Source: Motiliproteus sediminis (GTDB taxonomy: Bacteria > Pseudomonadota > Gammaproteobacteria > Pseudomonadales > Balneatricaceae). Taken from it: a stretch of 64,000 bases of DNA. Position numbers and translations under genes: made by a program. Below the pieces are notes generated by a model. The model was not told where the DNA came from. It saw nothing but the letters and a program-made list of their open reading frames with translations, and searched no databases. Below, in pieces: positions 48,516 through 57,676 of the stretch; positions within the stretch are counted from its first letter, which is position 1, and every line of letters starts with the position of its first letter. The stretch is from the NCBI RefSeq assembly GCF_017912535.1, contig NZ_JAERQK010000010.1, positions 1 to 64,000 of the forward strand, given 5' to 3'.

Positions 48516-49745
48516 TCAGACGGGTTCCAGCCGCGTAACCGGAGTTTCTTTAATCGGCAGGTGAATCACCGCAGCGGCTACGCCAAGTGCAACCCCGGTC
48601 CACCACAGCAGGTCGTAACTGCCGTGATGCTCATAAAGCCAGCCGCCGAGCCAGACCCCGCTGAAACTGCCCAATTGGTGGCTTAAAAATACTACTCCGT
48701 AGAGCAGCGCCATGTAGCGTGTGCCGAAGAATACTGCTACCAGGCCGGAGGTGGGCGGAATGGTGGCCAACCACAGGAACCCCATCACGCCGCTGAACAG
48801 GAGCACGCTGCCGAGCGTCATCGGTGTCAACATAAACAGGGTGATGGCAATCGCGCGACCGGTATAGATAAAGATCAGTACCTGCGCTTTGGGTATGCGG
48901 TTGGATACGACTCCCGATAACAGCGCGCCGACGACATTGCACAATCCGATCAGGGCGATACTCCAGGCACCGACCTGCGGTTCGAAACCGGCATCCACCA
49001 GAAACGCCGGCATGTGCACGGTGATGAACGCGACGTGAAAACCGCAGACGAAAAAGCCGAACGTCAGTAACAGGTAGGATCGATGCCCGAACGCTTCGAT
49101 CAGCGCCTGCGAAAGACTTTGCGGCGGGTGGGGCGAGCTCTGGTCATGGGCGCCGGAGTAGGGAGCCAGCGGCATCGCCAGCAGGGCGATCCCCAAGGCG
49201 GCAACGGCGAGGATGTGCAGCGCGCCGATCCAGCCGAATTCACCGATCAGACTCTGGGCCACCGGCGCGATAACAAACTGACCCATTGAACCCGCAGCGG
49301 TGCCGAGCCCCAGGGCCAACTGACGCCGTTCGGGGCCCACCGCCCGCGCCATCGCCGGCAGCACGATGCCGAAGGCGGTGCCGGCAATACCGGCCCCCAC
49401 CATCAGCCCGGCGCTGGTGTGCAGCAGCAGCGGGGTGTCGGAGGCAGCGGTCAACCACAGACCGCCGGCGTAGAGCAGCGCTCCCCCCACCACTACACGG
49501 ACGTTACCGAAGCGATCGGCCAGACCACCGGCGAACACCGCTACCACGCCCCAGGCAAGATTCTGAATGGCCAGCGCCAGCGCGATGACGTCGCGGCCCC
49601 ACTCGTTGGCCGCGCTGATCGGCTGCACGAACAAACCGTAGCTGGAGCGGAATCCAAACGACAGCATCAGTAGCAGGCAGGCGCTGGTCATCAGCAGCCA
49701 TACGGAGGGGGCTAGTCCGGATCGGTTCATAGTTTGCACCGGCAT
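48516..49745 (-). CDS. MFS transporter, monocarboxylate-transporter-like
   Basis: A 409-residue major facilitator with 12 predicted membrane helices. The helix 2-3 loop carries GGLADRFGNVRVVVGG, the MFS signature. The start MNRSGLAP with FGFRSSYGLFVQP suggests the oxalate-formate or monocarboxylate branch. The substrate is unknown. Alternative starts are the ATG at 49745 and at 49730; neither has a strong ribosome-binding site. Confidence 0.88.
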   Translation of the reverse strand: MPVQTMNRSGLAPSVWLLMTSACLLLMLSFGFRSSYGLFVQPISAANEWGRDVIALALAIQNLAWGVVAVFAGGLADRFGNVRVVVGGALLYAGGLWLTAASDTPLLLHTSAGLMVGAGIAGTAFGIVLPAMARAVGPERRQLALGLGTAAGSMGQFVIAPVAQSLIGEFGWIGALHILAVAALGIALLAMPLAPYSGAHDQSSPHPPQSLSQALIEAFGHRSYLLLTFGFFVCGFHVAFITVHMPAFLVDAGFEPQVGAWSIALIGLCNVVGALLSGVVSNRIPKAQVLIFIYTGRAIAITLFMLTPMTLGSVLLFSGVMGFLWLATIPPTSGLVAVFFGTRYMALLYGVVFLSHQLGSFSGVWLGGWLYEHHGSYDLLWWTGVALGVAAAVIHLPIKETPVTRLEPV

Positions 49746-49878
49746 TGTTCAAAGTGGGGTTTTATCAGCTTATATCAGCATCGGAGCCGGTACGCATGGA
49801 TAATCATCGTCATGTCTATAGACGCGGCGGCCAGTAACCGCTTTACTGATCGCAACTTGGTGGACAGGGAGGAAACCT

Positions 49879-50385
49879 ATGCCGATTATCTGGCAGCCGG
49901 CGATGTCGGTGGGCGCGAAAGCGATCGATGATGAGCACAAGTACCTGTTTGCGCTGGTCAACTGTGTTGAACTGGCGCTGAAAACCGGCGAGAAGGCCAG
50001 CATCAGTCTGTTTCTGGATCAGTTGATCGACTACTGCCAGGAGCATTTCAGTCACGAAGAAAAGCTGCAGTTGAGTATTCGCTATCCTTACTACGCCGAG
50101 AACAAACGGCAGCATATCGAGATTCTGGAGAACCTGCAGGAGTTACGCCAGCGCATCGAAGCCAGCGTGGAAAAGTTGGCAGTGGGAGCCGAAATCGATG
50201 ATTACACTCCTGAACAGGGCGCATCAACCGAGCCGCCTGAGCAGATCGATATTGATGCCGCTACCATCCGGGATATCAGCGAACTGCTGCGGCAGTGGAT
50301 ACTGGAGCATGTGCTGGTGATCGACCGCAAGATGCACCCCTTTCTGACTCGCTTAGGAGAGGGCAAGCTCAAGCAGTACCTGTGA
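49879..50385 (+). CDS. Bacteriohemerythrin-like protein with a changed ligand position
   Basis: A 168-residue hemerythrin-like four-helix protein, usually an oxygen- or NO-binding di-iron carrier. Ligands visible are His20 (DDEHKYLF), His56 and Glu60 (HFSHEEKL), His79 (NKRQHIEIL), and His144 with Asp149 (EHVLVID). The HxxxH pair usual on helix 3 is Asn75-x3-His79, so one iron ligand appears replaced. About 35 extra residues with a Pro/Glu-rich stretch lie between helices 3 and 4. The protein is cytoplasmic. GGAGGAAACCT precedes the ATG. Confidence 0.85.
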   Translation: MPIIWQPAMSVGAKAIDDEHKYLFALVNCVELALKTGEKASISLFLDQLIDYCQEHFSHEEKLQLSIRYPYYAENKRQHIEILENLQELRQRIEASVEKLAVGAEIDDYTPEQGASTEPPEQIDIDAATIRDISELLRQWILEHVLVIDRKMHPFLTRLGEGKLKQYL

Positions 50386-50404
50386 ACCTCGCCCCCGCCC
50401 GACT

Positions 50405-50430
50405 GCGGCCCGTCGCTGGCAACGGGCCGC
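50405..50430. terminator. Hairpin between convergent hemerythrin and DUF411 genes
   Basis: A 9-bp GC-rich stem (GCGGCCCGT/ACGGGCCGC) with an 8-base loop separates the convergent genes. It lacks a T-run on both strands. Confidence 0.4.
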
Positions 50431-50438
50431 GCGGGAAC

Positions 50439-50927
50439 TCAGTAGTTCTGGTATTCGTTATAGACCCCGACCTCATCACTTTCTGTCACTGCCCAGACGC
50501 GGAACGCATCTTTGCCCGCGCCCTCGTAGTCCATGCCGGGCCCCCCCTGGGGCATGCCCGGCACGGTGAGCAAGCGGATATCGTTGTCTGCCGCCAGCAA
50601 AGTCTTGATGTCCTGTGCCGGTACATGTCCTTCGATCACCTTGCCGTTGACCACTGCGGTGTGGCAGGACGCACCCTCCGGGGGTACGCCGAGGCGTTCC
50701 TTGTGGGCGTTCATATCCTCGGTGACCACATCCTCGACCTCGAAGTTGTGGTCGCGCAGATGGTCTATCCAGCCCTTGCAGCAGCCACAGGATTCACTGC
50801 GATAAACGGTAATTTGGTAGCGCTGGTCGGTTTTTCCTTCGAGCCAGACCGGATTGGCAGCCTGAGCCGGCAGGTTGGTCCCCAGCAGCGCCATCGCCAG
50901 ACCGGTGGTAAGTAGAGTTTTGCGCAT
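50439..50927 (-). CDS. DUF411 exported metal-binding-like protein
   Basis: A 162-residue DUF411 protein. The signal peptide MRKTLLTTGLAMALLGTNLPAQA is followed by the Cys motif SESCGCCKGW (thioredoxin-like, metal-binding) and the DUF411 body with PPEGASCHTAVVNGKVIEGHVPA. Family members are often found in copper resistance gene sets. I chose the ATG at 50927 (AGGAG nine bases upstream), since the longer frame lacks a ribosome-binding site. It is the last of a minus-strand operon after a cytochrome c gene. Confidence 0.88.
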   Translation of the reverse strand: MRKTLLTTGLAMALLGTNLPAQAANPVWLEGKTDQRYQITVYRSESCGCCKGWIDHLRDHNFEVEDVVTEDMNAHKERLGVPPEGASCHTAVVNGKVIEGHVPAQDIKTLLAADNDIRLLTVPGMPQGGPGMDYEGAGKDAFRVWAVTESDEVGVYNEYQNY

Positions 50928-50947
50928 GGTTGCGTGCTCCTGACTAA

Positions 50948-51367
50948 TTAACGTTGATGGCGTTCGAGCCACAGCTGATAGCCGCGCTCGGGCCAGAAAC
51001 TTTGAAAATAGGCGATCACCTGATCCACCTCTTCCGAATTCAATACTTTGCTCCAGGCCGGCATGTCCCCCTGGGTACCCTCGCGAATGGTTTTTACCAA
51101 CTGCGGGTAAGGGTGATGCCAGGCGTGTGCCGTGCCATTTAGCGGCGGTGGCGGGTAGTTGCCATTCGCCCGTGGCCGTTGCCAGTTGGCCGCGCCTTCA
51201 GCATGCAGTCCGTGGCACTCGGCGCAGTACTGTTTGAACAGTGGTCGCCCGGCTTCCACTTGGGCGCGGCTGTACCAGCGCCCGGTATCCGGCTGCTCAG
51301 TCCAGGGAATGCCGGATTGGCTGCAGCCGCTCAGTAGTGCCGCAACGGCGATGAGGAGTGGTTTCAT
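50948..51367 (-). CDS. Class I c-type cytochrome lipoprotein
   Basis: A 139-residue monohaem cytochrome c. A lipobox LLSGC makes Cys15 the likely lipidation site. The haem-binding motif is CAECH (Cys48, Cys51, His52), and GDMPAW provides the axial Met. It probably sits on the periplasmic face of a membrane. The start overlaps the upstream stop as ATGA, so it is coupled to the 88-residue gene before it. Confidence 0.9.
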   Translation of the reverse strand: MKPLLIAVAALLSGCSQSGIPWTEQPDTGRWYSRAQVEAGRPLFKQYCAECHGLHAEGAANWQRPRANGNYPPPPLNGTAHAWHHPYPQLVKTIREGTQGDMPAWSKVLNSEEVDQVIAYFQSFWPERGYQLWLERHQR

Positions 51368-51630
51368 GCGCCGCGAACCTCTTGTTGCTGCCGACTATCC
51401 CCATCGTTGTGGTGGCCGCGGCCTGTTTTTGGCTGTCCCGCCAACTGGTCCGTGAATGTGTCCCGTTGTTCTCCACGCTCTTGCAGTTTGGTCGCTTGCT
51501 GCGTCAATTGGTTCCAGGTGTGCCCGATTTCGGCAGTGGATTTTCTGGGGTGATTCCACCTGTCGGCGGAGAATGCTGTAACCTGTTCTGCCGCTGAGCT
51601 CCCAGCAGGATCGAAAGATAGTGATCGCAC
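51364..51630 (-). CDS. Hypothetical 88-residue soluble protein in the cytochrome operon
   Basis: I do not recognise a family. The protein is hydrophilic, Gln/Thr-rich and without a signal peptide or membrane segment. Two facts argue that it is a real gene: a perfect AGGAGG lies eight bases before its GTG start, and its TGA overlaps the cytochrome gene's ATG (ATGA). It may be a small partner or an operon-coupling leader. Composition and lack of family keep confidence moderate. Confidence 0.5.
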   Translation of the reverse strand: MRSLSFDPAGSSAAEQVTAFSADRWNHPRKSTAEIGHTWNQLTQQATKLQERGEQRDTFTDQLAGQPKTGRGHHNDGDSRQQQEVRGA

Positions 51631-51709
51631 GTTGAATTCCTCCTATTGATGCGTGCTGTGGGTGCACGAACAACCGTTGCCAGATGGGCAGACGGACCTC
51701 GGGTGTCGC

Positions 51710-52066
51710 TCAGAGGGTTTGCGGAGGAATAAACGCCTGTGCCAGCGGCGGGATGATAAGGTTAAGGCTGGCCGTTAATGACAGCCCTCGAGGGGGCTGA
51801 GGCAGCAGTGGGGTGGAGGGAATTAGCAGTGCTGAACAGGCGTCACAGCCGTCATCACAATCTTGTGCCGGTAACGACGCTTGTCGTTGATCTGCGTCGT
51901 GGTCGACAGGTTGATCGGGCAGAGCCGCGTGATGCTGGTGCGGCTCTGCAGCGCCCGATCTCGCTGATGGATGCTCCAGCGCAGCAACGGGCATCGCGCT
52001 GACACTGAATGTCAGTACGAGACACAGCCAAGCGAGCGTTCGCTGAAGTGACTCTACCCATCGCAT
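51710..52066 (-). CDS. Hypothetical secreted His/Asp-rich protein
   Basis: A 118-residue exported protein. The signal segment (about residues 10-29) ends at VAALEHP. The mature part is rich in His and Asp (HQHHAALPDQPVDHDAD) and has a Cys cluster DCDDGCDACSALL, suggesting metal binding. This resembles small proteins of copper-responsive gene sets, such as CopL- or DUF2946-like proteins. It is the first gene of the operon that continues with the 88-residue protein, cytochrome c and DUF411. Confidence 0.65.
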   Translation of the reverse strand: MRWVESLQRTLAWLCLVLTFSVSAMPVAALEHPSARSGAAEPHQHHAALPDQPVDHDADQRQASLPAQDCDDGCDACSALLIPSTPLLPQPPRGLSLTASLNLIIPPLAQAFIPPQTL

Positions 52067-52135
52067 TGGTTAATCGAAACCCGCTACTCATTGCCTTAAG
52101 GATTGGGCGCAGTCTAGCAGGCTCGATGGGGGCTG

Positions 52136-53032
52136 TCAGCCGCAAGCAAGCGCGACTTTTGAGCCGTTTGCGCGACCCAGTGCGGTGCTGATATAACGCC
52201 CGGCGTCGATCAGGCGGTCAAGATCGATACCGGTCTCGACTCCCATGCCGTGAAGCATGTAGACCACGTCTTCACTGGCCACATTGCCCGAGGCACCCTT
52301 GGCGTAAGGGCAGCCGCCGAGGCCGGCGACGGAGGCATCGATGATCGCCAACCCCTCTTGCAGTACGGCCAGCAGATTCGCCAGCGCCTGACCGTAGGTG
52401 TCATGAAAGTGTGCGGCGAGGTGCTCGATCGGTACCTTGCCGGCGACCGCCTCCAGCATTTTCTTGGCCTTCAGCGGCGTGCCGACGCCGATGGTGTCGC
52501 CGAGAGAGATCTCGAAGCAGCCCATCTGGTAAAGGGTATCCGCAACCCGGGCAACGGCAGCGGGCGCAATCTCGCCTTCATAGGGGCAGCCCAGGGTGGT
52601 GGAAACGTAGCCACGCACCCGCAACCCTTCTGCGTGGGCGCGCTCCAGCAGCGGATCAAAGCGCTCAAGGCTTTCGGCTACGCTGCAGTTGATGTTCTTC
52701 TGGGTAAAACTCTCGGAAACGGCGGTGAATACCGCCACCTCTTCGATACCGGCAGCCAGAGCGCCCTCCAGGCCCTTGAGATTAGGAGTGAGAGCGGCAT
52801 AGGTGACGCCGGGTAGACGGTCGATACCCGCCAATACCTCCGCCGCATCACCCATCTGCGGTACCCACTTGGGGGAGACAAAACTGGCGGCCTCAATATA
52901 GCCAACCCCAGCGTTACCCAGACGGTTGATCAGTTCAATTTTGGTGGCGGTGGGAATCAGTTCGCCCGCCTCGTTCTGGAGGCCGTCACGTGGGCCGACC
53001 TCCACCAGGCGCACCTGCTTGGGGAGACTCAT
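52136..53032 (-). CDS. liuE: Hydroxymethylglutaryl-CoA lyase
   Basis: The last step of leucine breakdown, cleaving 3-hydroxy-3-methylglutaryl-CoA to acetyl-CoA and acetoacetate. The protein has 298 residues with the HMGL TIM-barrel start [12 protein letters not shown] (catalytic Arg-Asp), the metal His pair in [12 protein letters not shown] and the lid Cys in [16 protein letters not shown]. Its start overlaps the liuD stop by 4 bp. It is the final gene of the liu operon. Confidence 0.96.
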   Translation of the reverse strand: MSLPKQVRLVEVGPRDGLQNEAGELIPTATKIELINRLGNAGVGYIEAASFVSPKWVPQMGDAAEVLAGIDRLPGVTYAALTPNLKGLEGALAAGIEEVAVFTAVSESFTQKNINCSVAESLERFDPLLERAHAEGLRVRGYVSTTLGCPYEGEIAPAAVARVADTLYQMGCFEISLGDTIGVGTPLKAKKMLEAVAGKVPIEHLAAHFHDTYGQALANLLAVLQEGLAIIDASVAGLGGCPYAKGASGNVASEDVVYMLHGMGVETGIDLDRLIDAGRYISTALGRANGSKVALACG

Positions 53033-55020
53033 GCCTTGGCCTCCATGCGTTCCAGGGCGATCAGTTCAGCCCCACCGTCGACCAGGTCCCCGGGAACGAA
53101 GAACACCTCGGTGACGGTGCCGTCAAAGGGCGCGCTGATGGTCTGTTCCATCTTCATCGCCTCGATGACGATCAGGCCATCGCCCGCCTTTACCTGGGCG
53201 CCTGCTTCGCACAGAACGGCCACCACGGTGCCGGTCATCGGTGCCGCCAGTGAGCCCTCATGCTGGCCTTCGCCATCGTCCCATTGTGGCTGGTGGCGGG
53301 CGCATTCGAACACAGTGCCATCGTGGAACAGGGTCAGCTGCTGCTCCTGCTGATGAATGGCCAGGCTGAAACGGTGGCCGTTGAGGGTGGCGTCCAGCTT
53401 GTCTCCGTCCAGGGTGGCGTTGACCCGGTATTCGGTATTGTCGACATGGATGAGGTAGTGGCGGTCGTCTTCCAGCACCGTAACCGGATGGTGCTTGTCC
53501 GCGTGGATCAGCTCCAGGGTGCGGGCGTAGTTAGCGTTCAGGCGCCAGTCGTTGAGGCGGTTGAACGGCGAGCTGGGATCATCCGGATTGAGCGCTTGCT
53601 GCTTGCGTGCCAGCGTCAGGTAGGTGGCGGCAAGGGCAATGTAGCGCTGCTCGTCGATCTCGTCGGCGCGGAACAGCTCGCTATTGTGCTTGTCGATAAA
53701 GCCGGTATCGACCGAGAAGCTGCGGAACGCGGGGCTGGCGGCCAGTTGCGCCAGAAAGCCGAGATTGGTTTTGACCCCACAAATACGATAGTCGGCCAGT
53801 GCCTGGCTGAGGCGACGCAGCGCCTGTTCGCGGTTTTCGTCCCAGACAATCAGCTTGGCGATCATGGGATCGTAATAGTGGCTGACGACGTCGCCTTCGA
53901 CCACACCGGTATCGACGCGTACGTGGTGGCTTTCCGTTGGCGTGCGCAGGTAATCCAGGCGGCCGGTGGCGGGCATGAAGTCGGCATCCGGGTCTTCGGC
54001 ATAGACGCGTACCTCCAGTGAATGACCGTCAAGGCGGATCTGCTCCTGCGTCAGCGGCAGGGTGCCACCCGCGGCGACCAGCAGCTGCCACTCGACCAGG
54101 TCCTGGCCGGTGACCAATTCGGTGACAGGGTGCTCTACCTGCAGCCGGGTGTTCATCTCCATAAAGTAGAAACTGCCGTCTTCATCGTAGAGAAACTCTA
54201 CCGTGCCAGCCCCTTCATAGTTGATGGCGCGGGCGGCGTTGACGGCCGCTTCACCCATGGCCCGGCGCACCTCGGCGGGAATGTTCGGCGCCGGCGCTTC
54301 CTCTATCACTTTCTGGTGGCGGCGTTGCACCGAGCAGTCGCGGTCGCCCAGATAGACGGCGTTGCCGTGCTGGTCGGCAAAGACCTGCAGTTCGACGTGG
54401 CGGGGCTTGGTGAGGTACTTCTCCACCAACAGATCGCCATTGCCAAAGCTGCTTTCGCCTTCACGGCGGGCGGCGTCAAAGGCGGCTTCGAACTCTTCGG
54501 CTTTCCAGACGACCCGCATACCCTTGCCGCCGCCGCCGGCGACCGCTTTCAGCAGCACCGGATAGCCGCAGCGTTCCGCTTCGCGCTTGATCAGGTCAAC
54601 CCGCTGGTCATCGCCGTGATAGCCGGGCACCAGCGGCACACCGGCTTTCTCCATGATCTGCTTGGCGGCGCTCTTGGAACCCATCGCCTCGATGGCACCT
54701 ACTGGCGGGCCGATAAAGGTTATACCGTTGGCGGCCAGGGCTTCGGCAAAGGCGGCGTTCTCAGACAAGAAACCGTAACCGGGATGGACCGCTTCAGCGC
54801 CACTCTGCTTGGCGACCTCGATAATCTTCTCTACCCGCAGGTAACTTTCGCGGCTGGGCGCCGGGCCGATCAGAAAAGCCTCGTCGGCCAGCGCGACATG
54901 ACGGGCGTTGCGGTCGGCCTCGGAATAGACCGCGACGCATTTGATTCCGAGGCGGTGAGCGGTCTGAATGATCCTGCAGGCTATCTCTCCGCGGTTGGCG
55001 ATCAGAATCTTATTAAACAT
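53029..55020 (-). CDS. liuD: Methylcrotonyl-CoA carboxylase alpha (biotin-containing) subunit
   Basis: A 663-residue protein combining biotin carboxylase and biotin carrier. It begins [18 protein letters not shown]; the ATP-grasp glycine loop [10 protein letters not shown] and catalytic region [18 protein letters not shown] follow, then a linker and the biotinyl domain with [11 protein letters not shown] (biotin on the Lys). With LiuB it carboxylates 3-methylcrotonyl-CoA. The ATG at 55020 or two codons earlier (55026) is the start; the frame further upstream reads a decayed copy of the same start (55121-55156). Confidence 0.95.
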   Translation of the reverse strand: MFNKILIANRGEIACRIIQTAHRLGIKCVAVYSEADRNARHVALADEAFLIGPAPSRESYLRVEKIIEVAKQSGAEAVHPGYGFLSENAAFAEALAANGITFIGPPVGAIEAMGSKSAAKQIMEKAGVPLVPGYHGDDQRVDLIKREAERCGYPVLLKAVAGGGGKGMRVVWKAEEFEAAFDAARREGESSFGNGDLLVEKYLTKPRHVELQVFADQHGNAVYLGDRDCSVQRRHQKVIEEAPAPNIPAEVRRAMGEAAVNAARAINYEGAGTVEFLYDEDGSFYFMEMNTRLQVEHPVTELVTGQDLVEWQLLVAAGGTLPLTQEQIRLDGHSLEVRVYAEDPDADFMPATGRLDYLRTPTESHHVRVDTGVVEGDVVSHYYDPMIAKLIVWDENREQALRRLSQALADYRICGVKTNLGFLAQLAASPAFRSFSVDTGFIDKHNSELFRADEIDEQRYIALAATYLTLARKQQALNPDDPSSPFNRLNDWRLNANYARTLELIHADKHHPVTVLEDDRHYLIHVDNTEYRVNATLDGDKLDATLNGHRFSLAIHQQEQQLTLFHDGTVFECARHQPQWDDGEGQHEGSLAAPMTGTVVAVLCEAGAQVKAGDGLIVIEAMKMEQTISAPFDGTVTEVFFVPGDLVDGGAELIALERMEAKA

Positions 55021-55156
55021 GGACATACCCCGCGGCAAGTGGCTTGGTTGGAGATGCGCCTGCTCGTGCTGCGCACGGCGGCAGGCGATTTGGCTGCGCC
55101 GCTGCGCCGCGTTGCGGCTGGTCACCACGGTTGGCGATAAGTATTTTATTGAACAT
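55013..55156 (-). pseudogene. Second copy of the liuD start with its own ribosome-binding site
   Basis: After liuC, an ATG at 55156 preceded by AGGAT reads [11 protein letters not shown], identical in amino acids to the real liuD start at 55020 but with several synonymous base changes. After 12 codons homology ends; the frame runs on as 47 residues to a stop overlapping the true liuD start by 8 bases. It may be a remnant of a duplicated or replaced biotin-carboxylase gene, or now serve as a coupled leader peptide. Confidence 0.6.
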
Positions 55157-55166
55157 GATCGCGATC

Positions 55167-55976
55167 CTAATTGTTGTTCTTTGACGGCTGAACCCAGTCG
55201 GGCTGGCGCTTGTTAAGGAAGGCACTCAAGCCCTCCTGACCTTCGCGGCTGACCCGAATGTCGGCGATGCGTCGAGCGGTGTCTTCGATCACCTCGGCGG
55301 TGATGTGGCGGCCGCTGACCGCGGCGATCAGGGATTTGGCGGCGCTGACGGCGGCCGGTCCGTTGTTGAGCAGGCGGCTGATGAGTTTGTCGCAGCAGTC
55401 GTCGAGTTCGCTGTCGCTGGCAACCACCTCGTGCACCAGGCCCCACTGCTGTGCTGTCGGGGCGCTGAATGCTTCGGCGGTGAGAAAGAAGCGGCGAGCC
55501 TGACGTTCGCCGATGGCGCGCACCACGTAGGGGCTGATCACCGCCGGAATCAGGCCGATCTTGACCTCGCTGAGGCAGAACAGGCTGGCCTCGGTGGCCA
55601 CTACCATGTCGCAGCAGGCAGCCAGACCGACGGCCCCGCCAAAGGCAGCGCCCTGAACGCGGGCAATGGTGGGCTGCGGCAGGGCGTTAAGACGCTGCAT
55701 CAGTTCGGCCAGACCGCGCGCATCCACCAGATTGTCGGCGTGGCTGTTGTCGGCCATACGCCGCATCCAGTTGAGGTCGGCGCCGGCGGAAAAGTTCTTG
55801 CCCTCCGAGCGCAGCAGCAATACCCGAATCGACGGATCCTCGGCAATCACTTTGAGGTGAGCGATCAGGGATTCGATGATGGCGTCGTCAAAGGCGTTAT
55901 GAACCTCGGGGCGATTGAGGGTCAGGGTGGAGACACCGCGATCGTCACGGTCGAAGCGGACAGTTTCCAGGGTCAT
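55167..55976 (-). CDS. liuC: Methylglutaconyl-CoA hydratase (enoyl-CoA hydratase family)
   Basis: A 269-residue crotonase-fold enzyme converting 3-methylglutaconyl-CoA to HMG-CoA. The oxyanion-hole segments are SEGKNFSAGADLNWM and VQGAAFGGAVGLAACCD, and the segment LSEVKIGLIPAVISPYV follows. AAGGAGG precedes the ATG at 55976; the frame extends 15 codons further but has no better signal. It lies 10 bp after liuB. Confidence 0.93.
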   Translation of the reverse strand: MTLETVRFDRDDRGVSTLTLNRPEVHNAFDDAIIESLIAHLKVIAEDPSIRVLLLRSEGKNFSAGADLNWMRRMADNSHADNLVDARGLAELMQRLNALPQPTIARVQGAAFGGAVGLAACCDMVVATEASLFCLSEVKIGLIPAVISPYVVRAIGERQARRFFLTAEAFSAPTAQQWGLVHEVVASDSELDDCCDKLISRLLNNGPAAVSAAKSLIAAVSGRHITAEVIEDTARRIADIRVSREGQEGLSAFLNKRQPDWVQPSKNNN

Positions 55977-55986
55977 GCTCGCCTCC

Positions 55987-57594
55987 TTACATCCGGAACA
56001 CGCCAAAGCGTGTCTCTTCAATCGGTTTGTTGAGTGCGGCGGCCAGCCCCATGGCGATCACCTCGCGAGTCTGCACCGGGTCGATGACGCCGTCATCCCA
56101 GAGACGGGCGCTGGCGTAGTAGGGGTGACCCTGGCGCTCGTACATCTCCACCGTGGGGCGCTTGAACTCGGCTTCCTCGTCGGCGCTCCAGCTGCCGCCA
56201 TTGCGTTCAATACCATCGCGCTTGACCTGGGCCAGCACGCCCGCAGCCTGTTCGCCGCCCATCACCGAGATGCGCGCGTTGGGCCACATCCACAGGAAGT
56301 TGGGGTCGTAGGCGCGACCGCACATACCGTAGTTGCCGGCGCCGAAGCTGCCGCCGATCAGTACCGTCAGTTTGGGTACATTGGCGCAGGAGACCGCGGT
56401 GACCATTTTGGCACCATGCTTGGCGATCCCTTCCGCTTCGTATTTTTTGCCCACCATAAAGCCGGTGATGTTCTGCAGGAACAGCAGCGGAATCTTGCGC
56501 TGGCAGCAGAGCTCGATAAAGTGCGCACCTTTCTGCGCCGATTCACTGAACAGCACGCCGTTGTTGGCGATGATGCCGACTGGATAGCCATGAATACGGG
56601 CGAAGCCGGTCACCAGGGTGTTGCCGTAGAGTTTTTTGAATTCGTCGAAGTCTGAGCCATCAACGATACGGGCGATCACTTCACGCACGTCGAAGGGCTT
56701 TTTCAGATCGGTGCCGACGATGCCGTAGAGCTCATCGGCATCATACAACGGCGGCACTGAAGGCTGCACATCCAGATCGATCCGCTTTTTGCGGTTCAGA
56801 CGAGACACCGCCTGGCGCGCCAGTTCCAGCGCGTGCTGGTCGTTCTGGGCGTAGTGGTCGGCCACGCCGGAAACCTTGCAGTGCACATCGGCACCGCCCA
56901 GATCTTCAGCGGAGACCTCCTCACCGGTGGCCGCTTTCACCAGCGGCGGGCCGGCCAGGAAGATGGTGCCCTGCTGGCGCACAATGATCGACTCGTCCGC
57001 CATGGCGGGCACGTAGGCACCACCGGCGGTACAGAGCCCCATCACCACGGCGATCTGGGGAATGCCCATGGCGGACATGCGCGCCTGATTGTAGAAGATG
57101 CGGCCGAAGTGGTCGCGATCCGGGAACACTTCGTCCTGGCGCGGCAGGTTGGCACCACCGGAATCCACCAGATAGATGCAGGGGAGGTGATTTTTCTCGG
57201 CGATCGCCTGCGCGCGCAGGTGCTTTTTGACCGTCAGCGGGAAGTAGGTGCCACCTTTGACCGTGGCATCGTTGGCGATGATCATGCATTCCTGGCCGGA
57301 TACGCGGCCGATACCGGCGATCAGGCCGGCGGCGGGTACATCATCGTCATACACCTTGTAGGCGGCCAGCTGGGACAGTTCCAGAAACGGGGATCCTTCA
57401 TCCAGCAGCTGGTTGATGCGCTCGCGCGGCAGCAGTTTGCCGCGGCTGGTGTGGCGCTCCTGATACCTGGGTCCGCCGCCCTGTTCGATGGTGGCGACCC
57501 TGTCGCGCAGGTCATCGACGGCTGCCTGCATGGCTGCCTGGCGATCCAGGTAGTCCTGGGCGCGGCTGTTTATTTTGCTGTTCAGCACTGCCAT
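55987..57594 (-). CDS. liuB: Methylcrotonyl-CoA carboxylase beta subunit
   Basis: A 535-residue carboxyltransferase of the LiuB type. It shows [18 protein letters not shown], the acyl-CoA-binding [19 protein letters not shown] and [15 protein letters not shown], and the C-terminal CoA/biotin site [16 protein letters not shown]. It forms a complex with LiuD. The ATG at 57594 starts the usual MAVLNSKIN sequence. The gap to liuA is 82 bp. Confidence 0.95.
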   Translation of the reverse strand: MAVLNSKINSRAQDYLDRQAAMQAAVDDLRDRVATIEQGGGPRYQERHTSRGKLLPRERINQLLDEGSPFLELSQLAAYKVYDDDVPAAGLIAGIGRVSGQECMIIANDATVKGGTYFPLTVKKHLRAQAIAEKNHLPCIYLVDSGGANLPRQDEVFPDRDHFGRIFYNQARMSAMGIPQIAVVMGLCTAGGAYVPAMADESIIVRQQGTIFLAGPPLVKAATGEEVSAEDLGGADVHCKVSGVADHYAQNDQHALELARQAVSRLNRKKRIDLDVQPSVPPLYDADELYGIVGTDLKKPFDVREVIARIVDGSDFDEFKKLYGNTLVTGFARIHGYPVGIIANNGVLFSESAQKGAHFIELCCQRKIPLLFLQNITGFMVGKKYEAEGIAKHGAKMVTAVSCANVPKLTVLIGGSFGAGNYGMCGRAYDPNFLWMWPNARISVMGGEQAAGVLAQVKRDGIERNGGSWSADEEAEFKRPTVEMYERQGHPYYASARLWDDGVIDPVQTREVIAMGLAAALNKPIEETRFGVFRM

Positions 57595-57676
57595 GGGTGT
57601 GTCCTGATCTCGGTGGAGTTATGGCGCGGGCGCTGCGGCCCGCGCGGTCGAATTGCTAGGGGTATAGCTGCCCGGC

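Noticed and set aside
51395-51673. Alternative 92-residue minus-strand frame in the cytochrome operon
   Set aside because: It lacks a ribosome-binding site, while the overlapping 88-residue frame has AGGAGG and stop-start coupling.
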